From NCBI GenBank assembly GCA_021163245.1, contig JAGGXB010000112.1, positions 1-42,771 of the forward strand: 42,771 bases of DNA, given 5' to 3'. A program made the position numbers and the translations under genes. Below are positions 25,249-33,468 of the stretch, one piece after another. The stretch comes from Thermoproteales archaeon (GTDB lineage: Archaea; Thermoproteota; Thermoprotei; Thermofilales; Thermofilaceae). Every line of letters begins with the position of its first letter. Position 1 is the first letter of the stretch. The notes beneath the pieces were generated by a model. That model was not told the origin of the DNA. It was given only the letters and a program-made list of their open reading frames with translations, and searched no databases.

Positions 25249-25953
25249 TTAAAAAGTTAAAAGCCTTGTAACACGCTTAAATTCAATTGAAAGTCTCCAA
25301 ATATTAATAGGTAAATTTTCTTTATCACTAAGCATTGACAAAATTACAAAGTTATCTTTGTTTATATCTACTCTAGAAAAAGATGTCATTTCCCTGATAT
25401 CTTTAATAAACATTTTTGTAGATAGTGTCTCGTCATAGAGAAATATTGGTGCTGTTTCTATAATATATAAATTTTTGTCTCGGAAGATCTCTAAAGGAAC
25501 ATCATAGGCAATGAGAACAATAGATGAAGAATCTTCCAAATCTTTAGCTCCAGCTAAAAATCCTTTATTTCTAAGTTCCAAGGCAATTTTACCCAAATAT
25601 CCATAGTCCCGGTATCTTCCTAAGGTTATGAGAGACATATTCTCAATCCATTTAAGATAATGGGTTGGACCTAGAACTCTGCCAATAATAGATATATAGT
25701 TTCTCGGCTGACTTTCACCAAAAAACAATATTATCTCCTTAGATTTTTCACTAAAGCCAACGATACCTGAAAAAGCTCTGTCAACTACATGTTTTCCACA
25801 ATATGATATGTCTACTTTAAAAGATATTGTTTCTCTATCAACACTTATTTCAGATTCGATCGGCAAATGTTTTATGATCTCCTCAAAGAAATCTTTCTGA
25901 GAAATATATAATATACACTCACCCAAATTCTCGAAAAAGATTTTTAAATACAT
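25249..25953 (-). CDS. Unknown protein with possible cyclophilin-like N-terminal domain
   Basis: The protein is 234 residues when started at the ATG at 25953, where AAGGTAA sits directly upstream and contains the stop of the YchF gene. A TTG at 25983 would lengthen it but lies inside the YchF gene. The first 120 residues (strands YLKIFFENLG, ILFFGESQP, ISIIGRVLG) loosely resemble the archaeal cyclophilin-like DUF369 fold. The C-terminal half is mixed helix and strand, and I recognise no family in it. Close translational coupling to the YchF GTPase suggests a shared role near the ribosome or stress response, but this is inference. Confidence 0.65.
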   Translation of the reverse strand: MYLKIFFENLGECILYISQKDFFEEIIKHLPIESEISVDRETISFKVDISYCGKHVVDRAFSGIVGFSEKSKEIILFFGESQPRNYISIIGRVLGPTHYLKWIENMSLITLGRYRDYGYLGKIALELRNKGFLAGAKDLEDSSSIVLIAYDVPLEIFRDKNLYIIETAPIFLYDETLSTKMFIKDIREMTSFSRVDINKDNFVILSMLSDKENLPINIWRLSIEFKRVTRLLTF

Positions 25954-25957
25954 AGTT

Positions 25958-27166
25958 TTACCTTTTTTTGGAAGTTGTAACAAGCTTTATAACATCTCTA
26001 TCTCGTAAACGATAATTTTTAGGAAGCCTAATCCCGCTTCTAGCATCAATACCATACAGTAGGCTATCCGCAAGCTCACTATGTACAAGCATCGCTAGGT
26101 CTTTCAGCGTCGAATTTGGGGGAAGCAAATAGACATCAGGCAGTACCTTCCCTTTATTGTCAGTCAAAGTTTTCTCATCAGCTACAGGATACACCGTATT
26201 CATCCCCAGCAATTTAAAAACAGCTATATCTATAGAATCCTGTATACCTGTTCTAATCCATTTATCCATCACTCTTTCCTCAAGATATTTTATCGCCCAT
26301 TTCTGTTTTTCGTTAAGTTTCGATTCATCTTTTATAAAGAATTTCTCTTCTCCAGGTATATACTCGATCAACCCTGAGAAAACTGCTCTCCTCAAAGCGA
26401 GTTCAGCTTCAGCTGAACATGGAACGATAATATAATCATTTAATTTATCCATTAGTCTATCATAATTTTTTTCTGATCCTCTAACATCCATCTTATTAGC
26501 CACAATCAACGTAGGTTTCATACGCCTAATGATTTTCGCAAAATTTCTATACTCCTCATCAGACCATAAAGCAATATCTTTTTCATATAGACCTAGCTTG
26601 TTCAAGGCTTCACTAATATCGTTCAAACTTATCTTTAAACCCGACAAAATTTTGTAAATGGGAGCGTCCATTCTCCCTACTCTCTTAAAGAATTTAGAGA
26701 TATCCTTCATATTTTTTCTCAATATACTCTCAAACCAGTTCACAATCTCATTTTCAACATCGAAAAAATCTTTGATCGGATCACCAACTCCAGGCTTAAC
26801 AATATTTCCTTCTGCATCAATACCTCCAGAAGCATCAACTATATGTATCAAAGCATCAGATCTGGCCGCAACTGATAAAAATTTATTTCCTAAACCCTTC
26901 CCACGCCAGGCACCTTTAATTAACCCAGGCACATCAATTATTCGAACCGGAATAAATCTATATCCTTCTATACAGACCGAGTTGTTCGGCTGACACTTAA
27001 CATTAAACTCCTTGCATACACAAATGGTTTTAGCATAAGCAGTACCTATATTTGGCTCCTTTGTAGTAAAAGGATAATTTGAAACTTCTTTTTCTAGAAG
27101 GGTTGCAGCGTTAAAAAATGTTGTCTTGCCTACGTTAGTCTTACCTATAAGACCAATAGTTATCAT
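25958..27166 (-). CDS. YchF/OLA1-related GTPase with TGS domain
   Basis: A 402-residue Obg-family G protein. G1 is GKTNVGKT (8-15), G3 is DVPGLIKGAWRGKGLG beginning at 78, and G4 is NKMD at 224-227. Bacterial and eukaryotic YchF/OLA1 have a changed G4 and prefer ATP; the intact NKMD here predicts GTP. A cysteine-bearing insert (KTICVCKEFNVKC, 46-58) follows the first loop, as in archaeal members. The C-terminal 65 residues form a TGS domain (PDVYLLPPNSTLKDLAMLVH), typical of ribosome-linked GTPases. An AAATAAATA element lies about 24-32 bases before the ATG. Confidence 0.92.
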   Translation of the reverse strand: MITIGLIGKTNVGKTTFFNAATLLEKEVSNYPFTTKEPNIGTAYAKTICVCKEFNVKCQPNNSVCIEGYRFIPVRIIDVPGLIKGAWRGKGLGNKFLSVAARSDALIHIVDASGGIDAEGNIVKPGVGDPIKDFFDVENEIVNWFESILRKNMKDISKFFKRVGRMDAPIYKILSGLKISLNDISEALNKLGLYEKDIALWSDEEYRNFAKIIRRMKPTLIVANKMDVRGSEKNYDRLMDKLNDYIIVPCSAEAELALRRAVFSGLIEYIPGEEKFFIKDESKLNEKQKWAIKYLEERVMDKWIRTGIQDSIDIAVFKLLGMNTVYPVADEKTLTDNKGKVLPDVYLLPPNSTLKDLAMLVHSELADSLLYGIDARSGIRLPKNYRLRDRDVIKLVTTSKKR

Positions 27167-27206
27167 TAATTAACTTAGCAAAATAATACTATTTATTTCT
27201 ACTCCG

Positions 27207-28535
27207 TTAAAAATCATCTTTTATTCTAACTATTTTTCCTTGACTAGTGGTGTAGATCTTGTTAAAAAGCGATGATAACAAAGCATACTCTTTTTCTGAG
27301 AGAGCCTTCCAATTCAACACTATGATAATCGTGTTTTCAGCCAATATCTCAGCCAACTGTTTAAGAAAAGTATAGACATCCTTAACACCGTTAATAGTTA
27401 CAATATCGATAAAGTTATCAAATACAATAACAGAATCATGGTTTTTCATGGCTAGATTAACAATAGTGTTTGCGACAAGCGATAAATTGGTTATAGGAAT
27501 AGTATTACCTGAATGAGACATCATCCCAACTGTAACAGTAAAAACCCTAACAATATTGTCTTCATTTTCGAGAGATGATCTAGCAAATGGAGATATAGGC
27601 GATGTCACAAGTATAACTTTTTGATCTTTTGACAATGCATCTATCCATTCCTTTAACATTGGATAATAACTGACTTCAGGATCAATCTTTAAAAGTATTC
27701 TGCCAGATATAACTGAGGGCTGTTTATCAATATGTTTTATATATTTTTCTTTTTCAAGAGAAGTGACTGAAGATGTATAAATCTTATAGGCATTTATGAG
27801 TTCCTTATAATAATAACCTACGCCGAAAATAGAGGTAAGAAGATATATTAGATTCATAACTGGATAAAGCGATAATCTAAGCTTTGTCGAAAGAATAATA
27901 GTGGTTTCTCCCACAATAAGTTGTAGAAAAATCATTATTGCGATAATCATCAAAGGAGTATATATATGCTTAAAGATCTGATTTTTAGGAATTCGCTTAT
28001 AGAGGATAAGGATAGGATATGATACTAACGCTATAATCACAGAGCTTATAGCTATTGAGAGATCAGAATAAACAACGGTTACATCACCGTGAGGAGAGGG
28101 AGCATAAACAGAATCCTCCGTAGAAACAAATATTCTAAATAAAAATATTAGGTCCAGAATAAGTAGCGATGCCATGAAGGGATTCCTAAACATGTATTTT
28201 ATTGCTTCTTTAGACTTAGCATCGTTTAAAATAAAGGAGACAATATATGTCAGCGTCCATATTAATGAAGAGGCCAACAACAAACCCAAGATGCCCGGAA
28301 TGCTTTTGCCACCTACAGGTGAAGGAATCTTGCCAAAAAATGCTATATTTAGAGTATAGAAGCTAGTTATTGCTGCATAGCTAGCAGTATAAACAAATAT
28401 TATAACTATCAATAGATGCCAATACTCCCTAAATAGTGTGACAACTCTGTACTGGAGTATACTAATCAAAAAAAGAGATATGTATAGTGAAGACACCCAT
28501 GAAAGCAGGACAAAAGTTAAAATATCCTGATTCAT
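27207..28535 (-). CDS. Seven-TM protein with cytoplasmic DUF835-like (KaiC-related) domain
   Basis: A 442-residue protein. Seven hydrophobic helices occupy about 5-255. Residues 275-442 form a soluble alpha/beta domain resembling DUF835, a RecA/KaiC-derived fold: strands KVILVTSPI, SVIVFDNF (a Walker-B-like strand near 368-375) and TIIIVLNW in the expected order. No Walker A loop is present, so it cannot be an ordinary ATPase. Its ATG overlaps the stop of the KaiC-like gene (ATGA), so the active ATPase and this membrane pseudo-ATPase are made together. A sensory or signalling pair is the natural reading, but the signal is unknown. Confidence 0.75.
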   Translation of the reverse strand: MNQDILTFVLLSWVSSLYISLFLISILQYRVVTLFREYWHLLIVIIFVYTASYAAITSFYTLNIAFFGKIPSPVGGKSIPGILGLLLASSLIWTLTYIVSFILNDAKSKEAIKYMFRNPFMASLLILDLIFLFRIFVSTEDSVYAPSPHGDVTVVYSDLSIAISSVIIALVSYPILILYKRIPKNQIFKHIYTPLMIIAIMIFLQLIVGETTIILSTKLRLSLYPVMNLIYLLTSIFGVGYYYKELINAYKIYTSSVTSLEKEKYIKHIDKQPSVISGRILLKIDPEVSYYPMLKEWIDALSKDQKVILVTSPISPFARSSLENEDNIVRVFTVTVGMMSHSGNTIPITNLSLVANTIVNLAMKNHDSVIVFDNFIDIVTINGVKDVYTFLKQLAEILAENTIIIVLNWKALSEKEYALLSSLFNKIYTTSQGKIVRIKDDF

Positions 28536-29200
28536 GCTAGAGGCATTACCTGAACTCCGCTATTTGTGATAATAACATCATGAAATCTTTTACTATGAGC
28601 ACTCCCACGCATCTTTAAAACTAGTAACTTTGTACGAATCTCTCCCCTAACAATATATCTCTTTAATAATATTACTGTACAAGCAACTATTTCTTCAATC
28701 CCCAACCCTATCCTTTTAGACCCAGTACTCATATTTGCTGTAGCTATCAATGTTGTACCCTCAGGCTTCATCTTACGGAGAAAGTCAATAGCTATCCTAG
28801 CCTCAGAAAGCTCAGGCATACTCATTATAAGAGTAGTTAACGAATCGATGACAACCAAGTCTGCATTAATCTCCTGTATTTTCTCAATTATAAAATTTAT
28901 AGTATCCGTTATCGCTGGAGCTTTAATCGCCACAAAATCCATCAAAATGAATTTTTCTTCCTCAATGTATTTTTTAAAATCCCATCCAAATAGCTTCGCA
29001 TAGTCTAGGAGCCTTTTTCCTTCATCAAATGATACATATATAGCTTTTTTACCTTCCTTTAAATGATTGTATGTCATCTGAAGACACATTATTGTCTTGC
29101 CTGTACCAGATGGACCGGCTATGAGTAGAAAGGTATCCTTTATTATACCTCCGCCCAAAACCTCATCTAAACCAGGTATTCCAGTCCTAAGACGCTCCAT
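28532..29200 (-). CDS. KaiC/RadA-like single-domain ATPase
   Basis: A 222-residue RecA-fold ATPase of the KaiC family. The N terminus has the family start TGIPGLDEVLGGGI. Walker A is GPSGTGKT (29-36), the catalytic acidic pair is in SFDEG (59-60), and Walker B is DLVVIDSL with D119. A late strand KLLVLKMRGSAHS matches the KaiC C-terminal core. Single-domain archaeal KaiC-like proteins act in signal transduction, including motility and stress networks. GGGAT lies before the ATG. It is followed, with an ATGA overlap, by the 7-TM DUF835-like protein, which is probably its membrane partner. Confidence 0.9.
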   Translation of the reverse strand: MERLRTGIPGLDEVLGGGIIKDTFLLIAGPSGTGKTIMCLQMTYNHLKEGKKAIYVSFDEGKRLLDYAKLFGWDFKKYIEEEKFILMDFVAIKAPAITDTINFIIEKIQEINADLVVIDSLTTLIMSMPELSEARIAIDFLRKMKPEGTTLIATANMSTGSKRIGLGIEEIVACTVILLKRYIVRGEIRTKLLVLKMRGSAHSKRFHDVIITNSGVQVMPLA

Positions 29201-29274
29201 TTAAATAATCCCATTAAATAACCCTAAAATAATATTATAAATTTAACTAAGAAAATATTAAAAATATAAAAACA

Positions 29275-29721
29275 TCAAATTTTTTCCCATGGAAAAATTG
29301 GGCAATTTTTCATCACTAGACCATATAGATCAGGTTTAAACAAGGCATTTTCCTTTAAAACTATTACAGCCTTAACAACTTTTCTAGCACCCTTATCGAT
29401 AAGTATCCTTTCTCCCTCCTTGAAAGTTTTTCCAGTACGGGCTATGTCATCAACCAAGAGAATATTTCTACCAGTGACATCATCTATATCTTCTTCCAAA
29501 AGCTCAGGCTTATCTCCTAGTGGTTTTGGAGGTTTGTCGTCTGTATATCTTTTAAGCCATACAAATCCTATATCAGAAATTTTTAATGAAGATGCTATAA
29601 GGACAGCGGGTATTACTCCACCTCTCTTTATACCAACAATATAGTCAACATCTTTAACACGATGCGAAATATCTTGCACAACCCTTAAAATCTTGCTCCA
29701 AGACAAGTAAACACGGCTCAT
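29275..29721 (-). CDS. Phosphoribosyltransferase (purine salvage type)
   Basis: A 148-residue type I phosphoribosyltransferase. The PRPP-binding signature LLVDDIARTGKT is at 88-99, with the two aspartates D91 and D92 and the phosphate loop. An earlier IVGIKRGGVIPA (28-39) supplies the PPi loop. Length and architecture fit archaeal Gpt/Hpt-like enzymes that use xanthine, guanine or hypoxanthine. The hood ending MKNCPIFPWEK is consistent with Gpt-type proteins, but the base is not assignable. The gene starts 15 bases after the aldolase-family gene and is probably cotranscribed with it. Confidence 0.87.
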   Translation of the reverse strand: MSRVYLSWSKILRVVQDISHRVKDVDYIVGIKRGGVIPAVLIASSLKISDIGFVWLKRYTDDKPPKPLGDKPELLEEDIDDVTGRNILLVDDIARTGKTFKEGERILIDKGARKVVKAVIVLKENALFKPDLYGLVMKNCPIFPWEKI

Positions 29722-29736
29722 AATACAACCAAGGAA

Positions 29737-30639
29737 TTATAATAATCCCTCATTCCTTAGATATTCTATCATTTCATCGATCCTAGCCAGATCTTCAGGA
29801 GAAGTAACAGCATACGGTTCTCTCGGATAACCTACATCAATCCCTATCTTTCTTAAAGCATACTTAACATTATAGAAGAATGAATCAGTCGAGCCAAGAA
29901 CAAGTCTATACAGGACATCATACGCAGTTTTCTGAAGCATGGTAGCTTTTTCTAATTCTTTCTCTCTAAATGAATTATAAAGATTTACAAATAGCTTGGG
30001 AACAAAATTTGCTATACCTAGAACACCGCCTTTTCCGCCCATCGCTAATGTCGGTAAAAGAAGCAGCTCAGAACCCTGCATAACTGAGACTTTATCACCT
30101 ATTTCACGGATAAGGTTACCCGTATATGAAAGATTTCCACTACTGTCTTTTATAGCGGCAAGATTGCTATATTCTGCTAACTGTTTAACAAGCTCAACTT
30201 CAAGCATGTTACATGAAGATGAAGGAATATTGTATAACAATACTGGTTTATCTATCTTCTCCAATATTGATCTATAAAATTTTTCAAGGGCCTTAAAACT
30301 AAGCCTATAATAATAGGGAGGAATAACTACTATTCCATCAACCCCTAGATCAGCTATTTTTCTAGCCTCATCAACAGCGTGATCAACGGTATTGCCAGAG
30401 ATACCTGGAGTAACCATCACATTAGAAGAAGCATGCTCTAACGCAACTCTAGCAACTCTTACTCTCTCATCGCTTGTCATCTTTAAAGCTTCACCCGTAC
30501 TACTATTAGGAAATATTCCGTGAACCCTATTAGAAACAAGCCATTCAACGATGTTTCTTATACCTTCTTCATAGATTTCTCCTTTCTCCGTAAAAGGAGT
30601 AATCATAGCGATAAATATTCCTTTAACCTCTTTAGTCAT
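29737..30639 (-). CDS. DHDPS / 2-keto-3-deoxygluconate aldolase family lyase
   Basis: A 300-residue TIM-barrel aldolase that forms a Schiff base. The lysine is K164 (AAIKDSSG), the partner tyrosine is Y136 (LLYNIPSS), and the pyruvate carboxylate loop is NSSTGEA (45-51). The family includes dihydrodipicolinate synthase, N-acetylneuraminate lyase and KDG aldolase. The sequence does not settle which; given the sugar enzymes in the window, a KDG or related sugar-acid aldolase is as likely as lysine synthesis. It lies 31 bases after the MoCF-like gene and 15 bases before the phosphoribosyltransferase, suggesting a three-gene operon. Confidence 0.88.
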   Translation of the reverse strand: MTKEVKGIFIAMITPFTEKGEIYEEGIRNIVEWLVSNRVHGIFPNSSTGEALKMTSDERVRVARVALEHASSNVMVTPGISGNTVDHAVDEARKIADLGVDGIVVIPPYYYRLSFKALEKFYRSILEKIDKPVLLYNIPSSSCNMLEVELVKQLAEYSNLAAIKDSSGNLSYTGNLIREIGDKVSVMQGSELLLLPTLAMGGKGGVLGIANFVPKLFVNLYNSFREKELEKATMLQKTAYDVLYRLVLGSTDSFFYNVKYALRKIGIDVGYPREPYAVTSPEDLARIDEMIEYLRNEGLL

Positions 30640-30670
30640 AAAAATAAAATAACATCAATGATTAATATTC

Positions 30671-31462
30671 TTACCCTCCAAAATCTTTAAGTGAAGGAGC
30701 AAAGATATCAAGCTTATCAGAAAATTTTTCTTTAATTCGTTTAAGTTCTTCTATAAAATCGTCTATTTTACTAGCCTCTCTCGTAAAAATCTTTATAACA
30801 ATATTATATTTTCCTTTCCTACCAAAATAATCCACGAACACAGGCAACTTATTCAGATCACTGATAAACTCTTCGAAAACCTCAACGTTATCACATGAAA
30901 CCGTCATATTTATAGTAGTAGAATATTTTACACCCGCTATGCTCCTTAAATAATACTCTAACCCCTCATCGAGAATAGAATCTATACTCTCTTTATCACT
31001 CGGTAAAAAGACAATAAATTTTTTGTCATACTTTATGAAAAAGCCAGGTAGTATTCCCTTACTGTTAGGAAGCACATATGCCCCCTCAAGCGAAAAAGAG
31101 TATATTTCATATTTCTTCAACTCCTCTCTCGAATAAGCCTTGCGTAGATCCTGAGTAACTTCAAAAATCCTAGATTGTATATGTTCAATCGCATCATCTA
31201 TCTTAGCTACCTGTAAACCAATACTCTTCCCGAGATCTTTTAGAAAATCTATTTTTCCTAATCCTCCAATTATTACTAAAACATCAATGTTTTTAATTTC
31301 ATTCTTTAATGGGAAATGGTCAAGAGAAGACGGATATAAATGGAGACCGTTAACCATAAAACCAAGTTTATCTAGAAGTCTACAAATCTTTGACTCAACA
31401 ACAGTTTTCTCCCTACCCTTTAATCTATCGTCAGACAAAGATATTACACAACTTGTAGCCAT
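30671..31462 (-). CDS. MoCF/CinA-like N-terminal domain protein with possible ACT/RAM-like C terminus
   Basis: I start at the ATG at 31462 (263 residues), because longer readings run into the divergent flavoprotein gene and GGTTGA lies just before this codon. A TTATAAA element lies about 19-27 bases upstream. Residues 1-110 resemble the MoaB/CinA fold: CVISLSDDRLKGREK, then KNIDVLVIIGGLGK, where molybdopterin-binding members have a TGGTG or TGGLGPT loop. Key residues are changed, so catalytic activity is doubtful. The last 80 residues (TVSCDNVEVFEEF, GKYNIVIKIFTRE) look like a small ligand-binding ACT/RAM-type fold. The fusion is unusual and both domain calls are tentative. Confidence 0.6.
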   Translation of the reverse strand: MATSCVISLSDDRLKGREKTVVESKICRLLDKLGFMVNGLHLYPSSLDHFPLKNEIKNIDVLVIIGGLGKIDFLKDLGKSIGLQVAKIDDAIEHIQSRIFEVTQDLRKAYSREELKKYEIYSFSLEGAYVLPNSKGILPGFFIKYDKKFIVFLPSDKESIDSILDEGLEYYLRSIAGVKYSTTINMTVSCDNVEVFEEFISDLNKLPVFVDYFGRKGKYNIVIKIFTREASKIDDFIEELKRIKEKFSDKLDIFAPSLKDFGG

Positions 31463-31541
31463 TTCAACCACACAGTTATTCTTTATAAGAATGATTATTG
31501 TAATATAAATTACTTTTAGGGGTACTTGGAGAGGTGAAAAA

Positions 31542-32264
31542 ATGACTATTAAAATACTAGGGATTAATGGATCGCCTAGAAAATATGGTAACACATATAA
31601 AATGCTAAAACTTGCGCTTTATTCAGCAGAGTATTTAGGTGCTAAGATAGAGATAATAGATCTCTATGAGAAAAGAATAGAGCCATGTCTAGGCTGTCTC
31701 ACAGACAATCAATACGCATGTAGATATCCATGTGTAATAAAAGATGATATGCAGGAAATATATAAAATAATCCTCGAAAGTGATGGTCTAATATTTGCCA
31801 CACCTGTATACTGGTTTAACATGAGTGGCCCAATGAAAAATCTAGTCGATAGGATTACGGTTTTTGAGAACATGGTTTATTTTGATGAATATAGCTGGGT
31901 TGAAGGAAAAACAGCTGGTATAATAGCCGCAGGCGCGGAGAGCGGTACAGCAATGGTAGTATCCAGCCTTATGATAACACTAAATTCATATGGCATGATG
32001 ATACCGCCATGGGGATTCGCATATTTTACAGGGAAAGAAGATGTTTTAACAGATACCAATGCTGTTCTTGATGCTATAAATGTAGGGAGAGTAGTCTACA
32101 TGGCCATAAAAGGTGAGAAAACGAGTAGATGGTATGATCCAAGGCCAAGTTTTCTAGAGGAGGTTTTGAGTAGGGTTAAAGAAGAATGTGAGAAAAACTA
32201 TAAAGAATTGTTCCCAGGGAGAAAAGAAAAAATATTCACATTATTGGATAGTGAAAAAGAGTAA
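31542..32264 (+). CDS. Iron-sulfur flavoprotein / NAD(P)H-dependent FMN reductase family
   Basis: A 240-residue flavodoxin-fold protein. The FMN phosphate loop is GINGSPRKYGNTYKM (8-22). A compact cysteine motif C49-x2-C52-x7-C60-x3-C64 follows, typical of Isf-type proteins that bind a 4Fe-4S cluster next to FMN. A second flavin contact is TPVYWFNMSGPMKNLVDR. Such proteins reduce oxygen, peroxide or quinone-like acceptors in anaerobes. The ribosome binding site GAGAGGTGA before the ATG is one of the strongest in the window. The gene diverges from the MoCF-like gene. Its specific redox partner is unknown. Confidence 0.9.
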   Translation: MTIKILGINGSPRKYGNTYKMLKLALYSAEYLGAKIEIIDLYEKRIEPCLGCLTDNQYACRYPCVIKDDMQEIYKIILESDGLIFATPVYWFNMSGPMKNLVDRITVFENMVYFDEYSWVEGKTAGIIAAGAESGTAMVVSSLMITLNSYGMMIPPWGFAYFTGKEDVLTDTNAVLDAINVGRVVYMAIKGEKTSRWYDPRPSFLEEVLSRVKEECEKNYKELFPGRKEKIFTLLDSEKE

Positions 32265-32296
32265 TTCTCAAATAAGTATGATGTCTTTATAAAATC

Positions 32297-33031
32297 ATGA
32301 AAAAATTATCGAGAAAAATTTTTGTTGTTGCTCATAGAGGAGATTCATATCATGCACCAGAAAACACTATACCGGCTTTTGAACTAGCTATAAAAAATGG
32401 GGCTGATTTTGTCGAAATAGACATTAGGAAGACAAAGGATGGACATATAGTAATCATGCATGATCCAACAGTGGACCGAACTACGAACGGAACTGGAAAA
32501 GTATCGGAATTGACGTTAGACTATATTAAATCTCTTGACGCAGGTTTTTGGTATAGTAAAAAGTTTGAGAATGTAAAAGTCCCTACTTTTCGAGAAGTTT
32601 TAGAGATGGCTAAGGATAAAGTAGGTCTGTTCATAGAGTTGAAACAAGAAGGTTTAGAGGAGGATGTAGTTAAGCTACTAAAGGAATACGATATGATTAA
32701 TGATGTAGTCGTGCTATCCTCTTTATGGGGTTCTCTAAGGAAAATAAAGTTTTTAGAGCCGCATATACCTACGATGTGTGATTTCCCAAAGGTTAGCTAT
32801 GAAGAATTATACAGGGTTCAGGAATACTATCCTAATATCATATCGATTCATAAAAATAGACTTGATAAAAGCTTCATAAGATATGTTCATAAGAAGGGTA
32901 TAATGGTAAACAGCTGGCCTATAAATACATACCAGGAAACTCTAAAATCTATTGAAAGCGAGGTAGATTTTATAACAACCGATAATCCATCAGACATTGT
33001 AAGATTTATAGAAGAAATTTTAAATAAATAA
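32297..33031 (+). CDS. Glycerophosphodiester phosphodiesterase family protein
   Basis: A 244-residue TIM-barrel phosphodiesterase. The catalytic and metal residues are visible: H13-R14 (VAHRGD), E22-N23 (APENT), E40 and D42 (FVEIDIRKTKDG), and H55 (IMHDPTVDRTTNGTG). These enzymes cleave glycerophosphodiesters to glycerol-3-phosphate and an alcohol. In an archaeon the natural substrates may be polar headgroups of ether lipids or imported glycerophosphodiesters. There is no signal peptide. It may be cotranscribed with the flavoprotein, 32 bases upstream, although a TATA-like TTTATAAA also lies in that gap. Confidence 0.93.
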   Translation: MKKLSRKIFVVAHRGDSYHAPENTIPAFELAIKNGADFVEIDIRKTKDGHIVIMHDPTVDRTTNGTGKVSELTLDYIKSLDAGFWYSKKFENVKVPTFREVLEMAKDKVGLFIELKQEGLEEDVVKLLKEYDMINDVVVLSSLWGSLRKIKFLEPHIPTMCDFPKVSYEELYRVQEYYPNIISIHKNRLDKSFIRYVHKKGIMVNSWPINTYQETLKSIESEVDFITTDNPSDIVRFIEEILNK

Positions 33032-33063
33032 TAAACGACTATACTTAATTTTGGGGTTTTATT

Positions 33064-33468
33064 ATGGTAAAATGTGACTACTGTGGGAAGGAAGTCGCTC
33101 TTCCTTTTAAATGTCCATACTGTGGCGGAAAATTCTGTATAGAGCATCATCTACCTGAGAATCATGAGTGTCCAGGTTTGCAAGCCCTAAAGCAGAGACT
33201 TAGAGAGCAGGGGACGATGTTTACACTTCCATACAATTCGAGGGAAATACCAGTAAACGTAAGAACAGCGAGAAAGAGAAGCCTTATTGACAGAATATTT
33301 GGAAGAAGGCCTAGGAGACGGAGATACTATGGACAAAGTTACTACTATGATAGCTCCCATAGATATACTCCAAGGTATGACTATACGAGAGGCATATTGA
33401 TAACAGCACTATACTTTATAGGTTTACTGTCACTGATACTCTTATTATCTATGATGAGGCTTCCATAA
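33064..33468 (+). CDS. AN1-type zinc finger protein with C-terminal membrane anchor
   Basis: A 134-residue protein. An AN1 zinc finger fills the first 38 residues, with ligands C4, C7, C17, C20, C25, H28, H34 and C36 in the expected order. A basic, tyrosine-rich linker (RRPRRRRYYGQ onwards) leads to one hydrophobic helix near the C terminus (about 110-130), ending in MMRLP. The finger should face the cytoplasm with the protein tail-anchored. AN1 fingers in eukaryotes act in ubiquitin and proteasome stress responses; archaeal versions are little studied and some are fused to membrane proteases. GGGGT precedes the ATG. The 3' end overlaps the convergent dehydrogenase gene by 24 bases. Confidence 0.88.
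   Translation: MVKCDYCGKEVALPFKCPYCGGKFCIEHHLPENHECPGLQALKQRLREQGTMFTLPYNSREIPVNVRTARKRSLIDRIFGRRPRRRRYYGQSYYYDSSHRYTPRYDYTRGILITALYFIGLLSLILLLSMMRLP

Noticed and set aside
31463-31594. A 44-residue N-terminal extension of the MoCF-like protein
   Set aside because: It would overlap the start of the divergent flavoprotein gene and its own promoter region; its hydrophobic composition is not followed by a secreted-type domain.
32286-32293. TTTATAAA just before the GDPD gene as its TATA box
   Set aside because: It lies only four to eleven bases before the ATG, too close for initiation at that codon, and no suitable downstream start exists; expression from the upstream gene is more likely.
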